64,000 nt of DNA from DAIOEK01 sp963828285 (GCA_963828285.1 CAWHEB010000002.1:1116001-1180000), one strand, 5' to 3'. Shown: positions 27,068 to 36,385, numbered from the stretch's first letter. Program-made: numbers and translations. The notes: generated from the sequence alone by a model not told the origin.

Positions 27068-27707
27068 TTGAAGAAGGTACAATTGGGCGACTTTAATTTT
27101 TACGGCAGTTGGGAAGATAGTCTTATACTTGCAGACCGATTACTCCAATTAGATGGGTATTCTCTTATTCCCGATATGGCATATTTGGAACCGAAAATAG
27201 TCAATGTAAAATCTGTATCTGATATGGAATCAATTGTGAATAAAACTACAAGAAGCATTTATATCTCATCGCCTAGTTTTTCTCGATATCCAATACTATT
27301 CCATAAAGTTACAGCGAGAAACTACTATTCAATCTCGGAATTGGAATCCGGTCCACTTATCAACCTCCATTTTCCAACCACATTTGCAAAGGATGAATGC
27401 ACCATCGTAGGAGGTGGATTCCTCTTTTCGAACTCCCTACTTTCTGATTCCAAATACATTTACTCGTTATTCACCTACAGAGGAATTAAGAAGAGCATAC
27501 TACCAACTAAAACGATTTTTGCAAAAATCTCTTGTAAAGCTACAATGGATACCTTACAAAGATTCGCCAATATTAGAAAACCGTAACAAAGTTGAATCGC
27601 TATGGATAGGGCGAAATGGTCTTGATTTATTGAAGAGGGATGGGTATAGGTTACTGATTGGAAAGAATTCTTTGTTTACTTTTTCGGAATTAATCTTTCC
27701 AAAATAA
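27068..27707 (+). pseudogene. Unknown protein, one frameshift
   Basis: A first frame from TTG 27068 (VQLGDFNFYGSWEDSLILAD) and a second frame that ends at 27707 (ESLWIGRNGLDLLKRDGYRL) appear to form one protein of about 210 residues, with the shift near 27465. I do not recognise the family; it is soluble with alternating beta-rich sequence. Codon use is AT-rich like the neighbouring broken genes. No nearby partner suggests a role. Confidence 0.45.
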
Positions 27708-27827
27708 AACGATATTTAACGAATTTTGTAAGTTGGTTAGACCAGGAAAGAAATACCTAAAGTTTTAACCACCTTGTTCAATATCCGGAAACCAAAACAA
27801 ATTCATATCAAGATCTTCTCATAAACT

Positions 27828-28424
27828 TCATTTTTGGACCAACGCGCGCAGCAGCGTGTTCTGATCGGCGTATTCCAACTCCCCGCCAACGGGGAGTCCG
27901 CGCGCAAGACGGGTCACCTGCACCCCCAGCGGAACGATCATGCGCTGCAGATACTGCGCGGTCGCATCCCCTTCCATGCTAGGATTGGTCGCCAGGATCA
28001 CCTCGCGGATGCCGCCCAGTTTGATCCGTTCGATCAGCGGGCGGATCTTGAGATCCTCCGGTCCGATCCCCTCGATGGGGGAGAGCAGTCCGTGCAGCAC
28101 ATGGTACTTGCCCTGAAAAGCCTGCGCTTTTTCGATGACCAGCACATCCATGGGTTTTTCGACCACGCAAATCTGGCTGGTACCGCGGTTATGGCTCGAG
28201 CAGATATCGCACAGCTCCTGCTCCGCCAGGGTGATATTGAAGCACTCCTTGCAGAATCCGATGCCCTCTTTCAATCCGGAGAGCGCTTCAGATAGCCGCA
28301 GGGAAATATCTTCGGGGGCATTCAGCAGATAGAAAGCCAATCGAGATGCCGTCTTCGGACCAATACCGGGCAGCCGTGCAAACGCATCCACCAGGTTTTG
28401 AATTGGCTCGGGAGTAGCTGACAT
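27828..28424 (-). CDS. recR: Recombination mediator RecR
   Basis: Acts with RecF/RecO to load RecA on single-stranded DNA gaps. The 198-residue protein has the helix-hairpin-helix FARLPGIGPKTASRLAFYLL, the zinc finger CKECFNITLAEQELCDICSS, the Toprim domain starting ICVVEKPMDVLVIE, and the C-terminal LARGLPVGGELEYADQNTLL Walker-B-like motif. Normal length. It is the third gene of the dnaX-ybaB-recR operon, a widely conserved arrangement, 4 bp after the preceding gene. Confidence 0.96.
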   Translation of the reverse strand: MSATPEPIQNLVDAFARLPGIGPKTASRLAFYLLNAPEDISLRLSEALSGLKEGIGFCKECFNITLAEQELCDICSSHNRGTSQICVVEKPMDVLVIEKAQAFQGKYHVLHGLLSPIEGIGPEDLKIRPLIERIKLGGIREVILATNPSMEGDATAQYLQRMIVPLGVQVTRLARGLPVGGELEYADQNTLLRALVQK

Positions 28425-28428
28425 GGAT

Positions 28429-28770
28429 CTAGAATCCCATTCCGCTGAGTCCGCCTGCCAGCGGTCCCATTTTCTTTTCGGATAATTCGCGTGATTGATC
28501 CAGCGCGGCGTTGATCGCTGAGGTCATCAGATCCTGCATCATCTCGGCATCGGCATCCTTCAGCATTTCCGGGTCGATGGTCACACTCCGGCAGACCTGG
28601 TCTCCAGTCATCACGATCTTGACCGCTCCGCCGCCGATGGATGCTTCCACTGTCTCGCTTTTCAATGCTTCCTGTGCCACTGCCATCTGGTCTTGCAGCT
28701 TCTTGATCTGCTGCATCATCCCGCCGCCTGCCATATTGCCGCCCATCGGACGATTGAATCCTTTTGCCAT
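28429..28770 (-). CDS. YbaB/EbfC nucleoid-associated protein
   Basis: A 113-residue DNA-binding protein that forms a tweezer-like dimer. A glycine- and methionine-rich start (GNMAGGGMMQQIKKLQDQMA) leads into the helical arm, then the beta sheet VEASIGGGAVKIVMTGDQ and the last helix with DLMTSAINAALDQS. It sits between dnaX and recR as in most bacteria. Confidence 0.93.
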   Translation of the reverse strand: MAKGFNRPMGGNMAGGGMMQQIKKLQDQMAVAQEALKSETVEASIGGGAVKIVMTGDQVCRSVTIDPEMLKDADAEMMQDLMTSAINAALDQSRELSEKKMGPLAGGLSGMGF

Positions 28771-28795
28771 TTCCGTCTCCTATTGATAAAGAGTT

Positions 28796-30427
28796 TTATC
28801 TTTTAGTCTTATCAGATTGCTCTGTCACATCCACCACTTTACCGCCCAGTTCATGGATGGCGGTATTGACCAGGCTTTTTTGCCCGGGAGTATATTCAAC
28901 TTTTCCGGTGGATGACTTCGCTCCACCTACCACACAGCGCACCGGGATATCCAGTCCGGTCGCCTGTTGAATGGCTGTCCGCACCGTTTCCAGGTTCGCG
29001 CTGGAATCCATTTTACTTTTTAGAATTTCGGAAGCAAACACAAGTACAAGGCATCCGTCCTTGATGGACTGCAACCGGCAGGAATTAACCAATGCCTGGG
29101 TACCCTTGTTCAATTTGCCAATCCCTTCAGCGATCTTTCTCCAATTTTGCTGGATCAGGAGGAATTGCCCATCAGGGGATTCGGTCTTACCCTCTGCGCG
29201 GACGGGCTGCTCAGCAACTGCCGCTTTGACCGGCATGTCTGTTGGAGCAAAGTTCGGGGTATCCACCTTGGCTTGCGGGACGGTCCTTACCGGCTTGGTA
29301 GTTGCGACTACCGGTTCGGGTTCCGCATAGACGATCTGCTGAACGGGCTGCTGGACGAGGATCCTGGCAACTGCCATTTCCAGCGCCAGACCAGGCTGCC
29401 AGTTGCTGGAGCGGTTATCCGATGCGGCCTGATTGAACTGGTTCAACGCATCGATCAAGCGCTCGGACGAGATCTTTTGCGATAGACGCGCCATGACTTC
29501 CCGGTTCTCCTGGGTAGTGTCCACCAGGCTGGCGTTCCCCAACCTGACGAGCATAATATTCCGCAGGAAATCGACCAACTGGCGCGAGAATTGACGCGCA
29601 TCCGTGCCTGTATCCAGCGCTTTCTGGATCTGGTTGAGCGCTTCCGCCAGGTCTTCGCTGGCGATGGCGTTCACCAGATCGACCACACTCTGGCTGGCGG
29701 CAGTCCCGAGGACGCTTTCCGCGGTGCTCATGTCGATCTTCTCGCTGGTCGAAGCGAGCTGGTCCAGCAATGAGATGGCATCCCGCATGCTTCCGGTTGC
29801 CTGGCGTGCCAGAACGGTCAGCACTTCCGCATCCACCTCGATGCCTTCCTCTTTGGCTTTCCTTCCCAGCAGTTCGGCGATGACCGGTACAGCCAATCTG
29901 CGGAATTCATGACGCTGGCAGCGTGAAAGCACAGTCGCCGGGATCTTGTGGATCTCGGTGGTTGCCAGAATAAATATGGCATGGGATGGCGGTTCTTCCA
30001 GTGTTTTCAGCAGCGCATTGAAAGCCGCTGTGGATAGCATATGGACTTCATCAATAATGTAGACTTTGAACTTGCCGCTGTTGGGCATGAAGTTGATCTT
30101 GTCGCGCAGGTCGCGGATATCATCCACGCTGGTGTTGGACGCGGCGTCGATCTCGATCAGATCGAGGAAGTTGCCGTCATCCACTGCCAGACAATTCACA
30201 CAGGCATCGCAAGGCTTTTCCAGTCCCGCTTCGGCGGTACAGTTGACCGCTTTCGCCAGCAACCGGGCGGTGGTGGTTTTGCCTGTTCCGCGCGGACCGG
30301 AAAACAGGTAGGCATGTCCCACCCGGTCGGATGCGATCGCGTTCTTCAGGGTCTGGACGATATGTTCCTGTCCAACCACTTCTCCCCATGTTTTTGGGCG
30401 CCATTTTCTATAAAAAGCCTGCGGCAT
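28796..30427 (-). CDS. dnaX: DNA polymerase III subunit gamma/tau
   Basis: Clamp-loader ATPase of the replicative polymerase. The 543-residue protein starts FYRKWRPKTWGEVVGQEHIV, has Walker A FSGPRGTGKTTTARLLAKAV near residue 45, four zinc-site cysteines (C..CDACVNC), Walker B YIIDEVHML, the SRC arginine-finger motif in VLSRCQRHEF, and AAA lid and collar domains. After about residue 365 a Pro/Val-rich linker leads to a tau-type C-terminal domain. First gene of the dnaX-ybaB-recR operon. No slippery A-run for gamma/tau frameshifting was seen. Confidence 0.95.
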   Translation of the reverse strand: MPQAFYRKWRPKTWGEVVGQEHIVQTLKNAIASDRVGHAYLFSGPRGTGKTTTARLLAKAVNCTAEAGLEKPCDACVNCLAVDDGNFLDLIEIDAASNTSVDDIRDLRDKINFMPNSGKFKVYIIDEVHMLSTAAFNALLKTLEEPPSHAIFILATTEIHKIPATVLSRCQRHEFRRLAVPVIAELLGRKAKEEGIEVDAEVLTVLARQATGSMRDAISLLDQLASTSEKIDMSTAESVLGTAASQSVVDLVNAIASEDLAEALNQIQKALDTGTDARQFSRQLVDFLRNIMLVRLGNASLVDTTQENREVMARLSQKISSERLIDALNQFNQAASDNRSSNWQPGLALEMAVARILVQQPVQQIVYAEPEPVVATTKPVRTVPQAKVDTPNFAPTDMPVKAAVAEQPVRAEGKTESPDGQFLLIQQNWRKIAEGIGKLNKGTQALVNSCRLQSIKDGCLVLVFASEILKSKMDSSANLETVRTAIQQATGLDIPVRCVVGGAKSSTGKVEYTPGQKSLVNTAIHELGGKVVDVTEQSDKTKR

Positions 30428-30439
30428 AAGTCTCTTTTC

Positions 30440-30968
30440 TTATGGAATTTGGAAGGTAGCCTGGATGTTCCCCAGGGGATCGATGAGGGTGGCGGTCTCA
30501 CCTGTCTGCCAGACCGATTCATTCTGGTTCCAGAACAGGTCGATCACGCTGTCCACCCCGGCGGTGGAATGCAGATACACCGCGCCATCCTTGAAGAGTG
30601 TCAAACCCGGGAATTTATACATGTTCCCGTTCGAGTCTTGCAGTTTCCAATTGGTCAGGTTGATCTCGCCATCTCCCTGCCGTTTGAGCATCACCACTTC
30701 GCTGGCTGCGCTGCCTGCTCCGATGATATTCTCGATCTTGATCAGTCCCTTGGGATATTCCTTGATTGCTGTCGGTGCATCATCAGCGCCTGGGGTTGTG
30801 CTCCCGGGGACGACCGTCCCCTGCGAAATGGGAGATTGATTTCCGCCATGGTTTCAAGAATGCCGGACGATTACCGGGATCCCAGAACCAGAGGATTGCC
30901 AGAATGGTGCAGGCGGAAACGATGACATTCAGGATGAGAAAGTAGATCATTCGGTTAGATTGTTTCAT
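30440..30968 (-). pseudogene. Membrane-anchored lamin-tail-domain protein, one frameshift
   Basis: The first frame from ATG 30968 encodes an N-terminal membrane helix (MIYFLILNVIVSACTILAIL) and FWDPGNRPAFLK; near 30850 the protein continues in another frame as NQSPISQGTVVPGSTTPGAD, a Thr/Pro linker, and then an extracellular lamin-tail (LTD) fold with LKRQGDGEINLTNWKLQDSN and YLHSTAGVDSVIDLFWNQNE. About 175 residues in all. Such LTD proteins are common on the surface of Chloroflexota. The gene lies 12 bp upstream of dnaX on the same strand. Confidence 0.75.
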
Positions 30969-31148
30969 CTGGCACTCCCAACAGGATAATCATAGCACAG
31001 TCTATTATTTGGGGCTTCCTTCAAACAATCAAATTCTGCGATGGGTTAATTTTAACCCATCCTTCCTCTTTGAGGAATCCGATTAGTGCTTTATGATTCC
31101 AATGAAGATTCTAAATGGGAGAAAATTTGTGATCGATACGGAGCAACC

Positions 31149-31619
31149 ATGACCTGGATCATCGACGGGCATAACCTGATTGGGGCGATCCCCGGGATGG
31201 ATCTATCCGAGCTGGACGATGAGTCTCGCTTGATCGATTGGTTGCTTCATTTCCTCAATGTCAGCCAAACCAGCGCGCAAGTGTTCTTTGATAAAGGTTT
31301 GCCCGGCCGTCCCGCAAAAAGAAAACAGGGACGGCTGACAGTCAACTTCGTTCGTCAGGGGACAGCGGACGACGCGATCTCACGTCACCTCGATAAACTG
31401 GCGGAACAGGCGAAGAATTTCACCGTGGTCAGCAGCGACCGGCAGGTGCAGGCCAGTGCGAAATTCCACCACAGTAGGGTGATGAGCAGCGCCAAATTCG
31501 TAGAACATGCTTTGGGAAGATTATCCAGAAAAAAAACGGATGGGCAGGAACCTTCAATCAGCACCGAAGAGCTGGACCACTGGATGAAAATGTTCAATAG
31601 TGATCAGGATCCCAGGTGA
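31149..31619 (+). CDS. NYN-domain (YacP-like) ribonuclease
   Basis: Begins MTWIIDGHNLIGAIPGMDLS, the N-terminal Asp-containing signature of the PIN-like NYN/YacP family, with further acidic residues in GTADDAISRHLDKLAEQ and VVSSDRQVQASA. Members of this family are predicted or shown (Rae1) to be endoribonucleases that act on translated mRNA. Start chosen at ATG 31149, preceded by CGGAG; an open extension to a GTG at 31086 has no ribosome site. 156 residues, near the usual 160-170. Confidence 0.82.
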   Translation: MTWIIDGHNLIGAIPGMDLSELDDESRLIDWLLHFLNVSQTSAQVFFDKGLPGRPAKRKQGRLTVNFVRQGTADDAISRHLDKLAEQAKNFTVVSSDRQVQASAKFHHSRVMSSAKFVEHALGRLSRKKTDGQEPSISTEELDHWMKMFNSDQDPR

Positions 31620-31773
31620 AACCATATACAAGATTTAATTTAAGATGAATTAGGTGGATAAAATCTTATTAGACACCAGGAATAAATTTATTGGTAGTAC
31701 CGGTGTCGCCACCTGACTAGTTTATAACTCGTCCCCCCCGAGCTATAAAGATAGCGGTGGATAACCTCCCTAT

Positions 31774-31812
31774 ATAAATCACCAGGTATACCCCCCATAT
31801 CTGGTGATTTAT
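31774..31812. terminator. Bidirectional terminator
   Basis: Perfect 12-bp stem ATAAATCACCAG/CTGGTGATTTAT (31774-31785 and 31801-31812) with a 15-nt loop containing CCCCCC, between convergent genes. Confidence 0.7.
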
Positions 31813-31820
31813 TATTTATC

Positions 31821-32144
31821 CTACTTGATCCAATCGCCGATTCCCATCCAGGCATATTCCAGATGGGACGCCATTATTTTCCCGTGTTTTCGCTGGATTG
31901 TACGGTATGCCTTCCACATCAGCGCATACCCGCCTATCGCATTTAACTTCACACCAATCTCGCGAGCCTGTCGATGATGGCATGCAGAATCATATTCACC
32001 GCCCGGGCGTTCGGAGAGATAGTCAGTCTCTTTTCCGATCATGACCAATGAATCGATCAAAAGTTTGGATTGCTTCTTCTGATCCGCGGTCAGGTTGGGC
32101 AGGTTAGGGTCGTTTTGAAAAATGTCTAGTATAAAATCGAACAT
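31821..32144 (-). CDS. Small helical protein of unknown function
   Basis: A 107-residue protein, mainly helical, with two His residues in YDSACHHRQAREIGVKLNAI and a tryptophan-rich C-terminus (HLEYAWMGIGDWIK). I do not recognise a family. It has an isolated position: a bidirectional terminator after it and a patatin gene 75 bp downstream of its start on the same strand. Confidence 0.65.
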   Translation of the reverse strand: MFDFILDIFQNDPNLPNLTADQKKQSKLLIDSLVMIGKETDYLSERPGGEYDSACHHRQAREIGVKLNAIGGYALMWKAYRTIQRKHGKIMASHLEYAWMGIGDWIK

Positions 32145-32219
32145 GGCTTGGTCGCCTTTCCAACCTTAATTATACAATGCGGCGCAGAAAGGTAATTAAA
32201 TATCCAGCAGGTTTAACGG

Positions 32220-33083
32220 TCATGCCGGTACACAGCACAGCGAGAGGACCTCATCCTCCACTTGCTCGGCAGCATCCACACCATTGGCGATCACTTCGGC
32301 TGCCCGGTTGAATCCCATGAAGATATCGATTCCGCGCGAGATCAGCGGTTGGATCACCAGATCAGGTTTGTAAATTTGCAAGTTCTGGCTGGTAATCCTG
32401 GCAGCCATCATCATCACCGATGACATGATATCGAGATAGAATCCCGGCACCGGAATGGGCCAATCGGGCTTGCCATCTCCATCCAGATCGGAAAAATCCC
32501 GTTCCGGATGCAGCAGCACATCCACGGCGATGGTCTTGCTAGCTCCGAGGCGATACGCCAGATCAACCGGGATGTTGTTCAATACACCGCCGTCGACGAA
32601 GCGGTAGGGCGGCATATCCACCGGCGGGAAAAGCCCCGGCACCGAGATGGACGCCATGACCGCGTCCAGTACATTGCCGCTGGAGATGGATACAGACTGG
32701 CTGCGGATCAGATCGGTGGCGGATACCGCCAATGGGATCTTCAGGTCGCTGAATTCCATGTCCGGCGGGATGATCTCTGCCAGCGCATCGTGGACTTTGC
32801 CCGCATCCAGCAATCCCCGGTTGGGCGGAGCGAGATGGACCAGCCGCATCAGGTTTCGGGATCGGGAGATGCGCAGCGCGAATTCTTCGATCTCATCGAT
32901 ATCGACTCCAACCGCGATGCAGGCAGCGATGATCGATCCCATGCTGGTACCGGTGATCAGGTCAGGGACCACTCCCCGGTTGAGCAAAACTTTCATCACA
33001 CCGATATGGGCCAACCCCCGAATTCCCCCACCGCTAAGAGCCACACCTAATTTTTCTGCTGCCATTTGATCTACCCCGTTCAA
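32220..33083 (-). CDS. Patatin-like phospholipase (RssA/YchK type)
   Basis: A 287-residue serine esterase. The oxyanion hole GGGIRGLAHIGVMKVL near the N-terminus, the nucleophile elbow GTSMGSIIAAC and the catalytic Asp in FVDGGVLNNIPVDLAYRLG form the Ser-Asp dyad of patatins. Such bacterial enzymes hydrolyse acyl esters of membrane lipids. No signal peptide; cytoplasmic. The start could also be at MAAEK five residues in, which matches the usual start closer to the glycine-rich loop. Confidence 0.9.
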   Translation of the reverse strand: MNGVDQMAAEKLGVALSGGGIRGLAHIGVMKVLLNRGVVPDLITGTSMGSIIAACIAVGVDIDEIEEFALRISRSRNLMRLVHLAPPNRGLLDAGKVHDALAEIIPPDMEFSDLKIPLAVSATDLIRSQSVSISSGNVLDAVMASISVPGLFPPVDMPPYRFVDGGVLNNIPVDLAYRLGASKTIAVDVLLHPERDFSDLDGDGKPDWPIPVPGFYLDIMSSVMMMAARITSQNLQIYKPDLVIQPLISRGIDIFMGFNRAAEVIANGVDAAEQVEDEVLSLCCVPA

Positions 33084-33201
33084 ATAAACTCACTAACATT
33101 ATAATGATTGCATTGGATTTTAATAGACAAGACCAACCCATGCTCGATGGGCTTATAAAACATACGAACAACGACCTCTCAGGTTGTAAAGGATCGGTAT
33201 C

Positions 33202-34050
33202 ATGAAATTATCCGGTAAAGTTGCAGTCATCACAGGTTCATCCCGCGGATTGGGATTCGCCATTGCCCGCGCTTATGCAAAAGAAGGCGCTTCGGTCGTC
33301 ATCGCCGCCCGGTCAGCGAATGGGGTAGCGCTAGCCGTTGACCATTTGAAAAGCGAGGGGTATTCCGTGTCCGGATTGGCTGTGGATGTGTGCAGTGAAG
33401 CGGATACCAACCGGTTGCATCAGCTTGCTCTAGACCAATTCGGGCATCTGGATATCTGGGTCAACAACGCCGGCCTTGCCGGACCGTACGGACCGACCCT
33501 CGATCTTTCAACTGAGGATTTTGTCAAAGTGCAGAATACCAACATCCTCGGCACCTACTTTGGCTCCCGGGCTGCCATGAAGACCTTTATTAAACAGAAG
33601 AGCGGGAAACTGATCAATATGCTCGGTCACGGATGGAAGGGACCCGTTCCCTACCAGAATGCCTATTCATCCACCAAAGCCTGGGTGAGAAGCTTTACCA
33701 AGGCATTGGCTAGCGAGACCATGCAAACCGGCGTCAGCGTGATCGCTTTCAACCCTGGGATGGTGAACACCGAATTGTTGACCCACGGACAGGTGATCCG
33801 CGGACATGAACACCGTCTCGCCAGGTTCCCCATGGTGGTCACCCTGCTGGCTCGTGATGCGGAATATCCGGCAGGGATCGCCGTCAAACTGGCATCTTCA
33901 GACACTGATGGAAAGACCGGACTGGTCGTCTCAGCGTCCTCAACCGGACAAGCCCTGGCTGCATTTCTATCCTATGGGATTAAAAAGCTCATTAACCAGC
34001 CGGTACCCCTGGCGGAAATATCCATGGAGTCGATCGACCCAGCGGATTAG
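33202..34050 (+). CDS. Short-chain dehydrogenase/reductase (SDR)
   Basis: A 282-residue Rossmann oxidoreductase. The dinucleotide motif is TGSSRGLGFAIA, the NNAG motif is in WVNNAGLAG, and the catalytic pair YxxxK is in NAYSSTKAWV. The sequence AARSAN after the second strand suggests NADP(H) preference. Substrate unknown. The gene runs divergently from the patatin gene and is followed 57 bp later by a PspC-domain gene. Confidence 0.9.
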   Translation: MKLSGKVAVITGSSRGLGFAIARAYAKEGASVVIAARSANGVALAVDHLKSEGYSVSGLAVDVCSEADTNRLHQLALDQFGHLDIWVNNAGLAGPYGPTLDLSTEDFVKVQNTNILGTYFGSRAAMKTFIKQKSGKLINMLGHGWKGPVPYQNAYSSTKAWVRSFTKALASETMQTGVSVIAFNPGMVNTELLTHGQVIRGHEHRLARFPMVVTLLARDAEYPAGIAVKLASSDTDGKTGLVVSASSTGQALAAFLSYGIKKLINQPVPLAEISMESIDPAD

Positions 34051-34107
34051 GATTGCTTGCGACCAAACTCCCGCCTTTGCGTAGATATTGCAAAAGGAGA
34101 ATTTGAA

Positions 34108-34302
34108 ATGGAAGCAAAGAAATTAATGCGCAGCAATTCCGACCGGACTATCGCCGGCGTGTGTGGTGGACTTGGAGAATACTTCAATATCGATTCAACC
34201 ATCGTGAGACTGATCTTTGTTTTACTGGCATTGTTCGGCGGGCACGGATTGTTGATCTATCTCATCCTGCTGCTGGTCATGCCTGATCAGCAATCACAGT
34301 AA
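34108..34302 (+). CDS. PspC-domain membrane protein
   Basis: A 64-residue single-domain PspC protein: MRSNSDRTIAGVCGGLGEYF followed by NIDSTIVRLIFVLLALFGG and a hydrophobic tail. PspC domains take part in envelope-stress signalling. Start at ATG 34108 with AAGGAGA at 34094-34100. A palindromic terminator follows directly. Confidence 0.9.
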   Translation: MEAKKLMRSNSDRTIAGVCGGLGEYFNIDSTIVRLIFVLLALFGGHGLLIYLILLLVMPDQQSQ

Positions 34303-34307
34303 TATAC

Positions 34308-34337
34308 AAACAGACCGCTGAATTCAGCGGTCTGTTT
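34308..34337. terminator. Bidirectional palindromic terminator
   Basis: A perfect 30-nt palindrome with CAGACCGCTG (34311-34320) and CAGCGGTCTG (34325-34334) as core arms and AAA/TTT at the edges. Lies between the convergent PspC and DUF4287 genes. Confidence 0.8.
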
Positions 34338-34352
34338 CGTTAATGACTTATG

Positions 34353-34934
34353 TCATCCCGCAGATAGATACGCCTGCTTCAGCCAGCTCTTCACCGCATC
34401 AGAAAACTCGGCACTGGTCGTCAACTTAACAATGTAATTGCACATGCCACCCTTGGGTTGTTCCAACAGGAAAGGATCCGGGGCAAGGTCTTTGGCATTC
34501 AATCCCAGTTCAACCCGGCTGCTGGTGACGGGAGTGATCATGGCGAACTGTTTCTTGCGCCGCAGACTGACGTACCCTTTCTTGGGGGCTGTTTCGAACT
34601 CGCCCAGAGAATCCACATAGCTCATGATCGCATCGTGGATGGGACGCAGTCCGCTCTTGTTACCTGAGTAGATCTCATCCACCACCACATCCAGGCTCTT
34701 GCCTTCCGCGGCTCTTTCGCCATCCGTGTTCAAGGCAAAAAGCACCAGCGCGTTGGCGTCCCCGTAGCCAAGACCATAGGCGGTGATCGCCCATTCCCTC
34801 AACTCACCATGTTTGGATAATCCGGACTTGAGGATTTCCTGACGAAGCAGATCCAACGGTTTCCCGGTTTTCTTTTCAATATTGCTCAACTGCGTATTCA
34901 CAGCCTGCTGCACGGTATTCATCATTTCCTCCAT
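34353..34934 (-). CDS. DUF4287 / DUF5655 domain protein
   Basis: A 193-residue cytoplasmic protein. The N-terminal half (IEKKTGKPLDLLRQEILKSG and KHGELREWAITAYGLGYGDA) matches DUF4287, and the C-terminal half (KGYVSLRRKKQFAMITPVTS and RVELGLNAKDLAP) matches DUF5655. The combination is common as a stand-alone protein of unknown function. Start could be at either of two close ATG codons near 34934. Confidence 0.8.
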   Translation of the reverse strand: MEEMMNTVQQAVNTQLSNIEKKTGKPLDLLRQEILKSGLSKHGELREWAITAYGLGYGDANALVLFALNTDGERAAEGKSLDVVVDEIYSGNKSGLRPIHDAIMSYVDSLGEFETAPKKGYVSLRRKKQFAMITPVTSSRVELGLNAKDLAPDPFLLEQPKGGMCNYIVKLTTSAEFSDAVKSWLKQAYLSAG

Positions 34935-35006
34935 TTCGATCTGATTCTATTTTGTTGGATTTGCGGAGTGCTTGCAACTTTCTGAATAATCTTGCGTAAA
35001 TCTTAA

Positions 35007-35066
35007 TGTAAAGCTACCTTGACATTTTCAAAAAAGGATTTATACTATTGTAAAGCTAGCTTTACA
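35007..35066 (+). promoter_or_regulatory. Autoregulated promoter of the XRE gene
   Basis: TTGACA (35019-35024), 16-bp spacer, TATACT (35041-35046). A perfect 18-bp palindrome TGTAAAGCTAGCTTTACA (35049-35066) covers the start point and a weaker copy TGTAAAGCTACCTTGACA (35007-35024) overlaps the -35. Binding of the encoded HTH protein to both would block the promoter; this is inferred from placement. Confidence 0.75.
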
Positions 35067-35077
35067 TGTGAGGAACC

Positions 35078-35281
35078 ATGAAAAATAACCTGGAAGAATT
35101 TAGAAATCGTTTGGGACTTACCCAGCAAGAGCTCGCGGATCATGTGGCGGTATCCCGCCAGACGATCATCTCATTGGAAAACGGGAGATACAATCCGTCG
35201 ATCCTGCTTGCTTTCAGACTGGCCAAAGTCTTTTCGGTGCAAATTGAAAATCTTTTTATTTACTCAGATGAGGAGGAGTAA
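35078..35281 (+). CDS. XRE-family HTH regulator (YozG-like)
   Basis: A 67-residue protein that is almost only a Cro/CI-type helix-turn-helix: FRNRLGLTQQELADHVAVSR, then QTIISLENGRYNPSILLAFR and a short end VQIENLFIYSDEEE. This small form is typically paired with a gene for a small membrane protein, as here: the next gene starts 1 bp after its stop codon. Probably represses its own promoter through the adjacent palindromes. Confidence 0.9.
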   Translation: MKNNLEEFRNRLGLTQQELADHVAVSRQTIISLENGRYNPSILLAFRLAKVFSVQIENLFIYSDEEE

Positions 35282-35282
35282 C

Positions 35283-35748
35283 ATGAATCAGCAAGAAAAG
35301 TACGTGAATACCAAATTACGCCTGAGCACCATTTTCTTAGTGGTGGGTGTGATCCTGTTTGTGGCGGGGATCCTGCTGCAGATCTCAGACTTGAACCTTC
35401 CGTTCAACGTCCGCATCATCTCCGGGTTGGGGATCTTCCTGGTCGGTGTGGCAATTGCCTACCGGGTGAAATACGGCTCCGCGAAGAAAGATCCATTGGC
35501 TACCCAGCGGCTCGTCAACGCGGAACGGGATGAGCGCATGGTGCTCATCCGCGCAAAAGCGGGCAATCGGGCATATTTCTGCTCGGCGATCCTGACCTAC
35601 GGGCTGCTGTTGTGGGTGTCGTATGCGATCCGGCGGAAGTCTGCCCAAGCTGAGCGATGATCTGCTCTGGTACGTCCTGTCCGCCATCGTCGTGGTACCG
35701 GTCATCCTGTATATCGGCAGCATCGTCATCGACTCGAAACGGTCGTAG
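35283..35748 (+). pseudogene. Small four-helix membrane protein paired with the XRE regulator, one frameshift
   Basis: From ATG 35283: a first helix pair (STIFLVVGVILFVAGILLQI and IISGLGIFLVGVAIAYRV), a cytoplasmic loop with LVNAERDERMVLIRAKAGNR, and a second helix pair of which the last part lies in another frame (LSDDLLWYVLSAIVVVPVIL, ending at 35748). The shift is near 35625; without it the protein stops at 35660. The loop and the pairing with a YozG-type regulator recall DUF2178-type membrane proteins. Function unknown. Confidence 0.65.
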
Positions 35749-35770
35749 CGCTGTGTATCTATGATTTAAT

Positions 35771-35900
35771 TACCCACCCCATCCCCTCCCGCAGATTGAG
35801 ATTCAGTTTGATCGGCTTTTCTATGCGGGAGGGGCTAAATGGATAGGGATGGAAGAACCTTTGGTTCTTCCATCCCTATCAACCCAGTTTCTCCAACTTC
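35771..35900 (-). repeat. Interspersed repeat element, copy C (inverted, partial)
   Basis: Runs from TACCCACCCCATCCCCTCCC through the CTCCCGC/GCGGGAG hairpin and GATAGGGATGGAAG/CTTCCATCCCTATC to CAACCCAGTTTCTCC: the same blocks as copies A and B in reverse orientation, but lacking the outer part. Confidence 0.75.
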
Positions 35901-36010
35901 ATTACTTCACACATTCTTAGCATGAAGTTACCTTCATTAGGCGATGAGATATTGTGCCTGAAAACTCCACCAACTGTTGTTTTGGCTTCCCTTCATATGG
36001 GACATTGGGT

Positions 36011-36385
36011 GGGATCACACGAGTCGAAAAAATAGCAATCATTTGTTATTTGTTTCAATTAAGTTTATTCATGAACTGTCAACTTTCAGGCACTAAGGAT
36101 AATTTATCCCGTGTCCACAAATATTCAGTTGGTAAGGTTCGGTAGTGATCCAGAAATAACGGAGCTCATTAGCTCTTATGCACTAATTTCAGTTGTGGCA
36201 GGTACCCGTGTGATTTTTGGGTAGGGGCGGTACCTGCTTGTCCGCCCGCTCTGTTTTTCCCACCCCAGGTGTGGGGTCATCGTAACAGACCGCATCATTG
36301 CCAGTAGGGCAAGCCTGCTTTTATAAGAGATGTTGGCGGGATCGCACGAGACGAAAAAATAGCAATCATTTGTTATTTGTTTCAA
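36011..36385. repeat. Pair of 48-bp direct repeats
   Basis: Positions 36011-36058 and 36338-36385 match at about 46 of 48 bases (GGGATC.CACGAG.CGAAAA then AATAGCAATCATTTGTTATT and TGTTTCAA). A shorter relative, ATCATTCGTTATTTGTTTCA, is at 19602-19621. On the minus strand all three read as LKQITND, the beginning of a possible small gene downstream of the two-palindrome promoter. Between the repeats is a GC-rich palindromic segment with CGGTACCTGCTTGTCCGCCC. Confidence 0.7.

Noticed and set aside
36176..36385. 70-codon minus-strand frame after promoter module copy 2
   Set aside because: Apart from the LKQITND start it translates the GC-rich repeat; composition and the lack of a ribosome site argue against a real protein.
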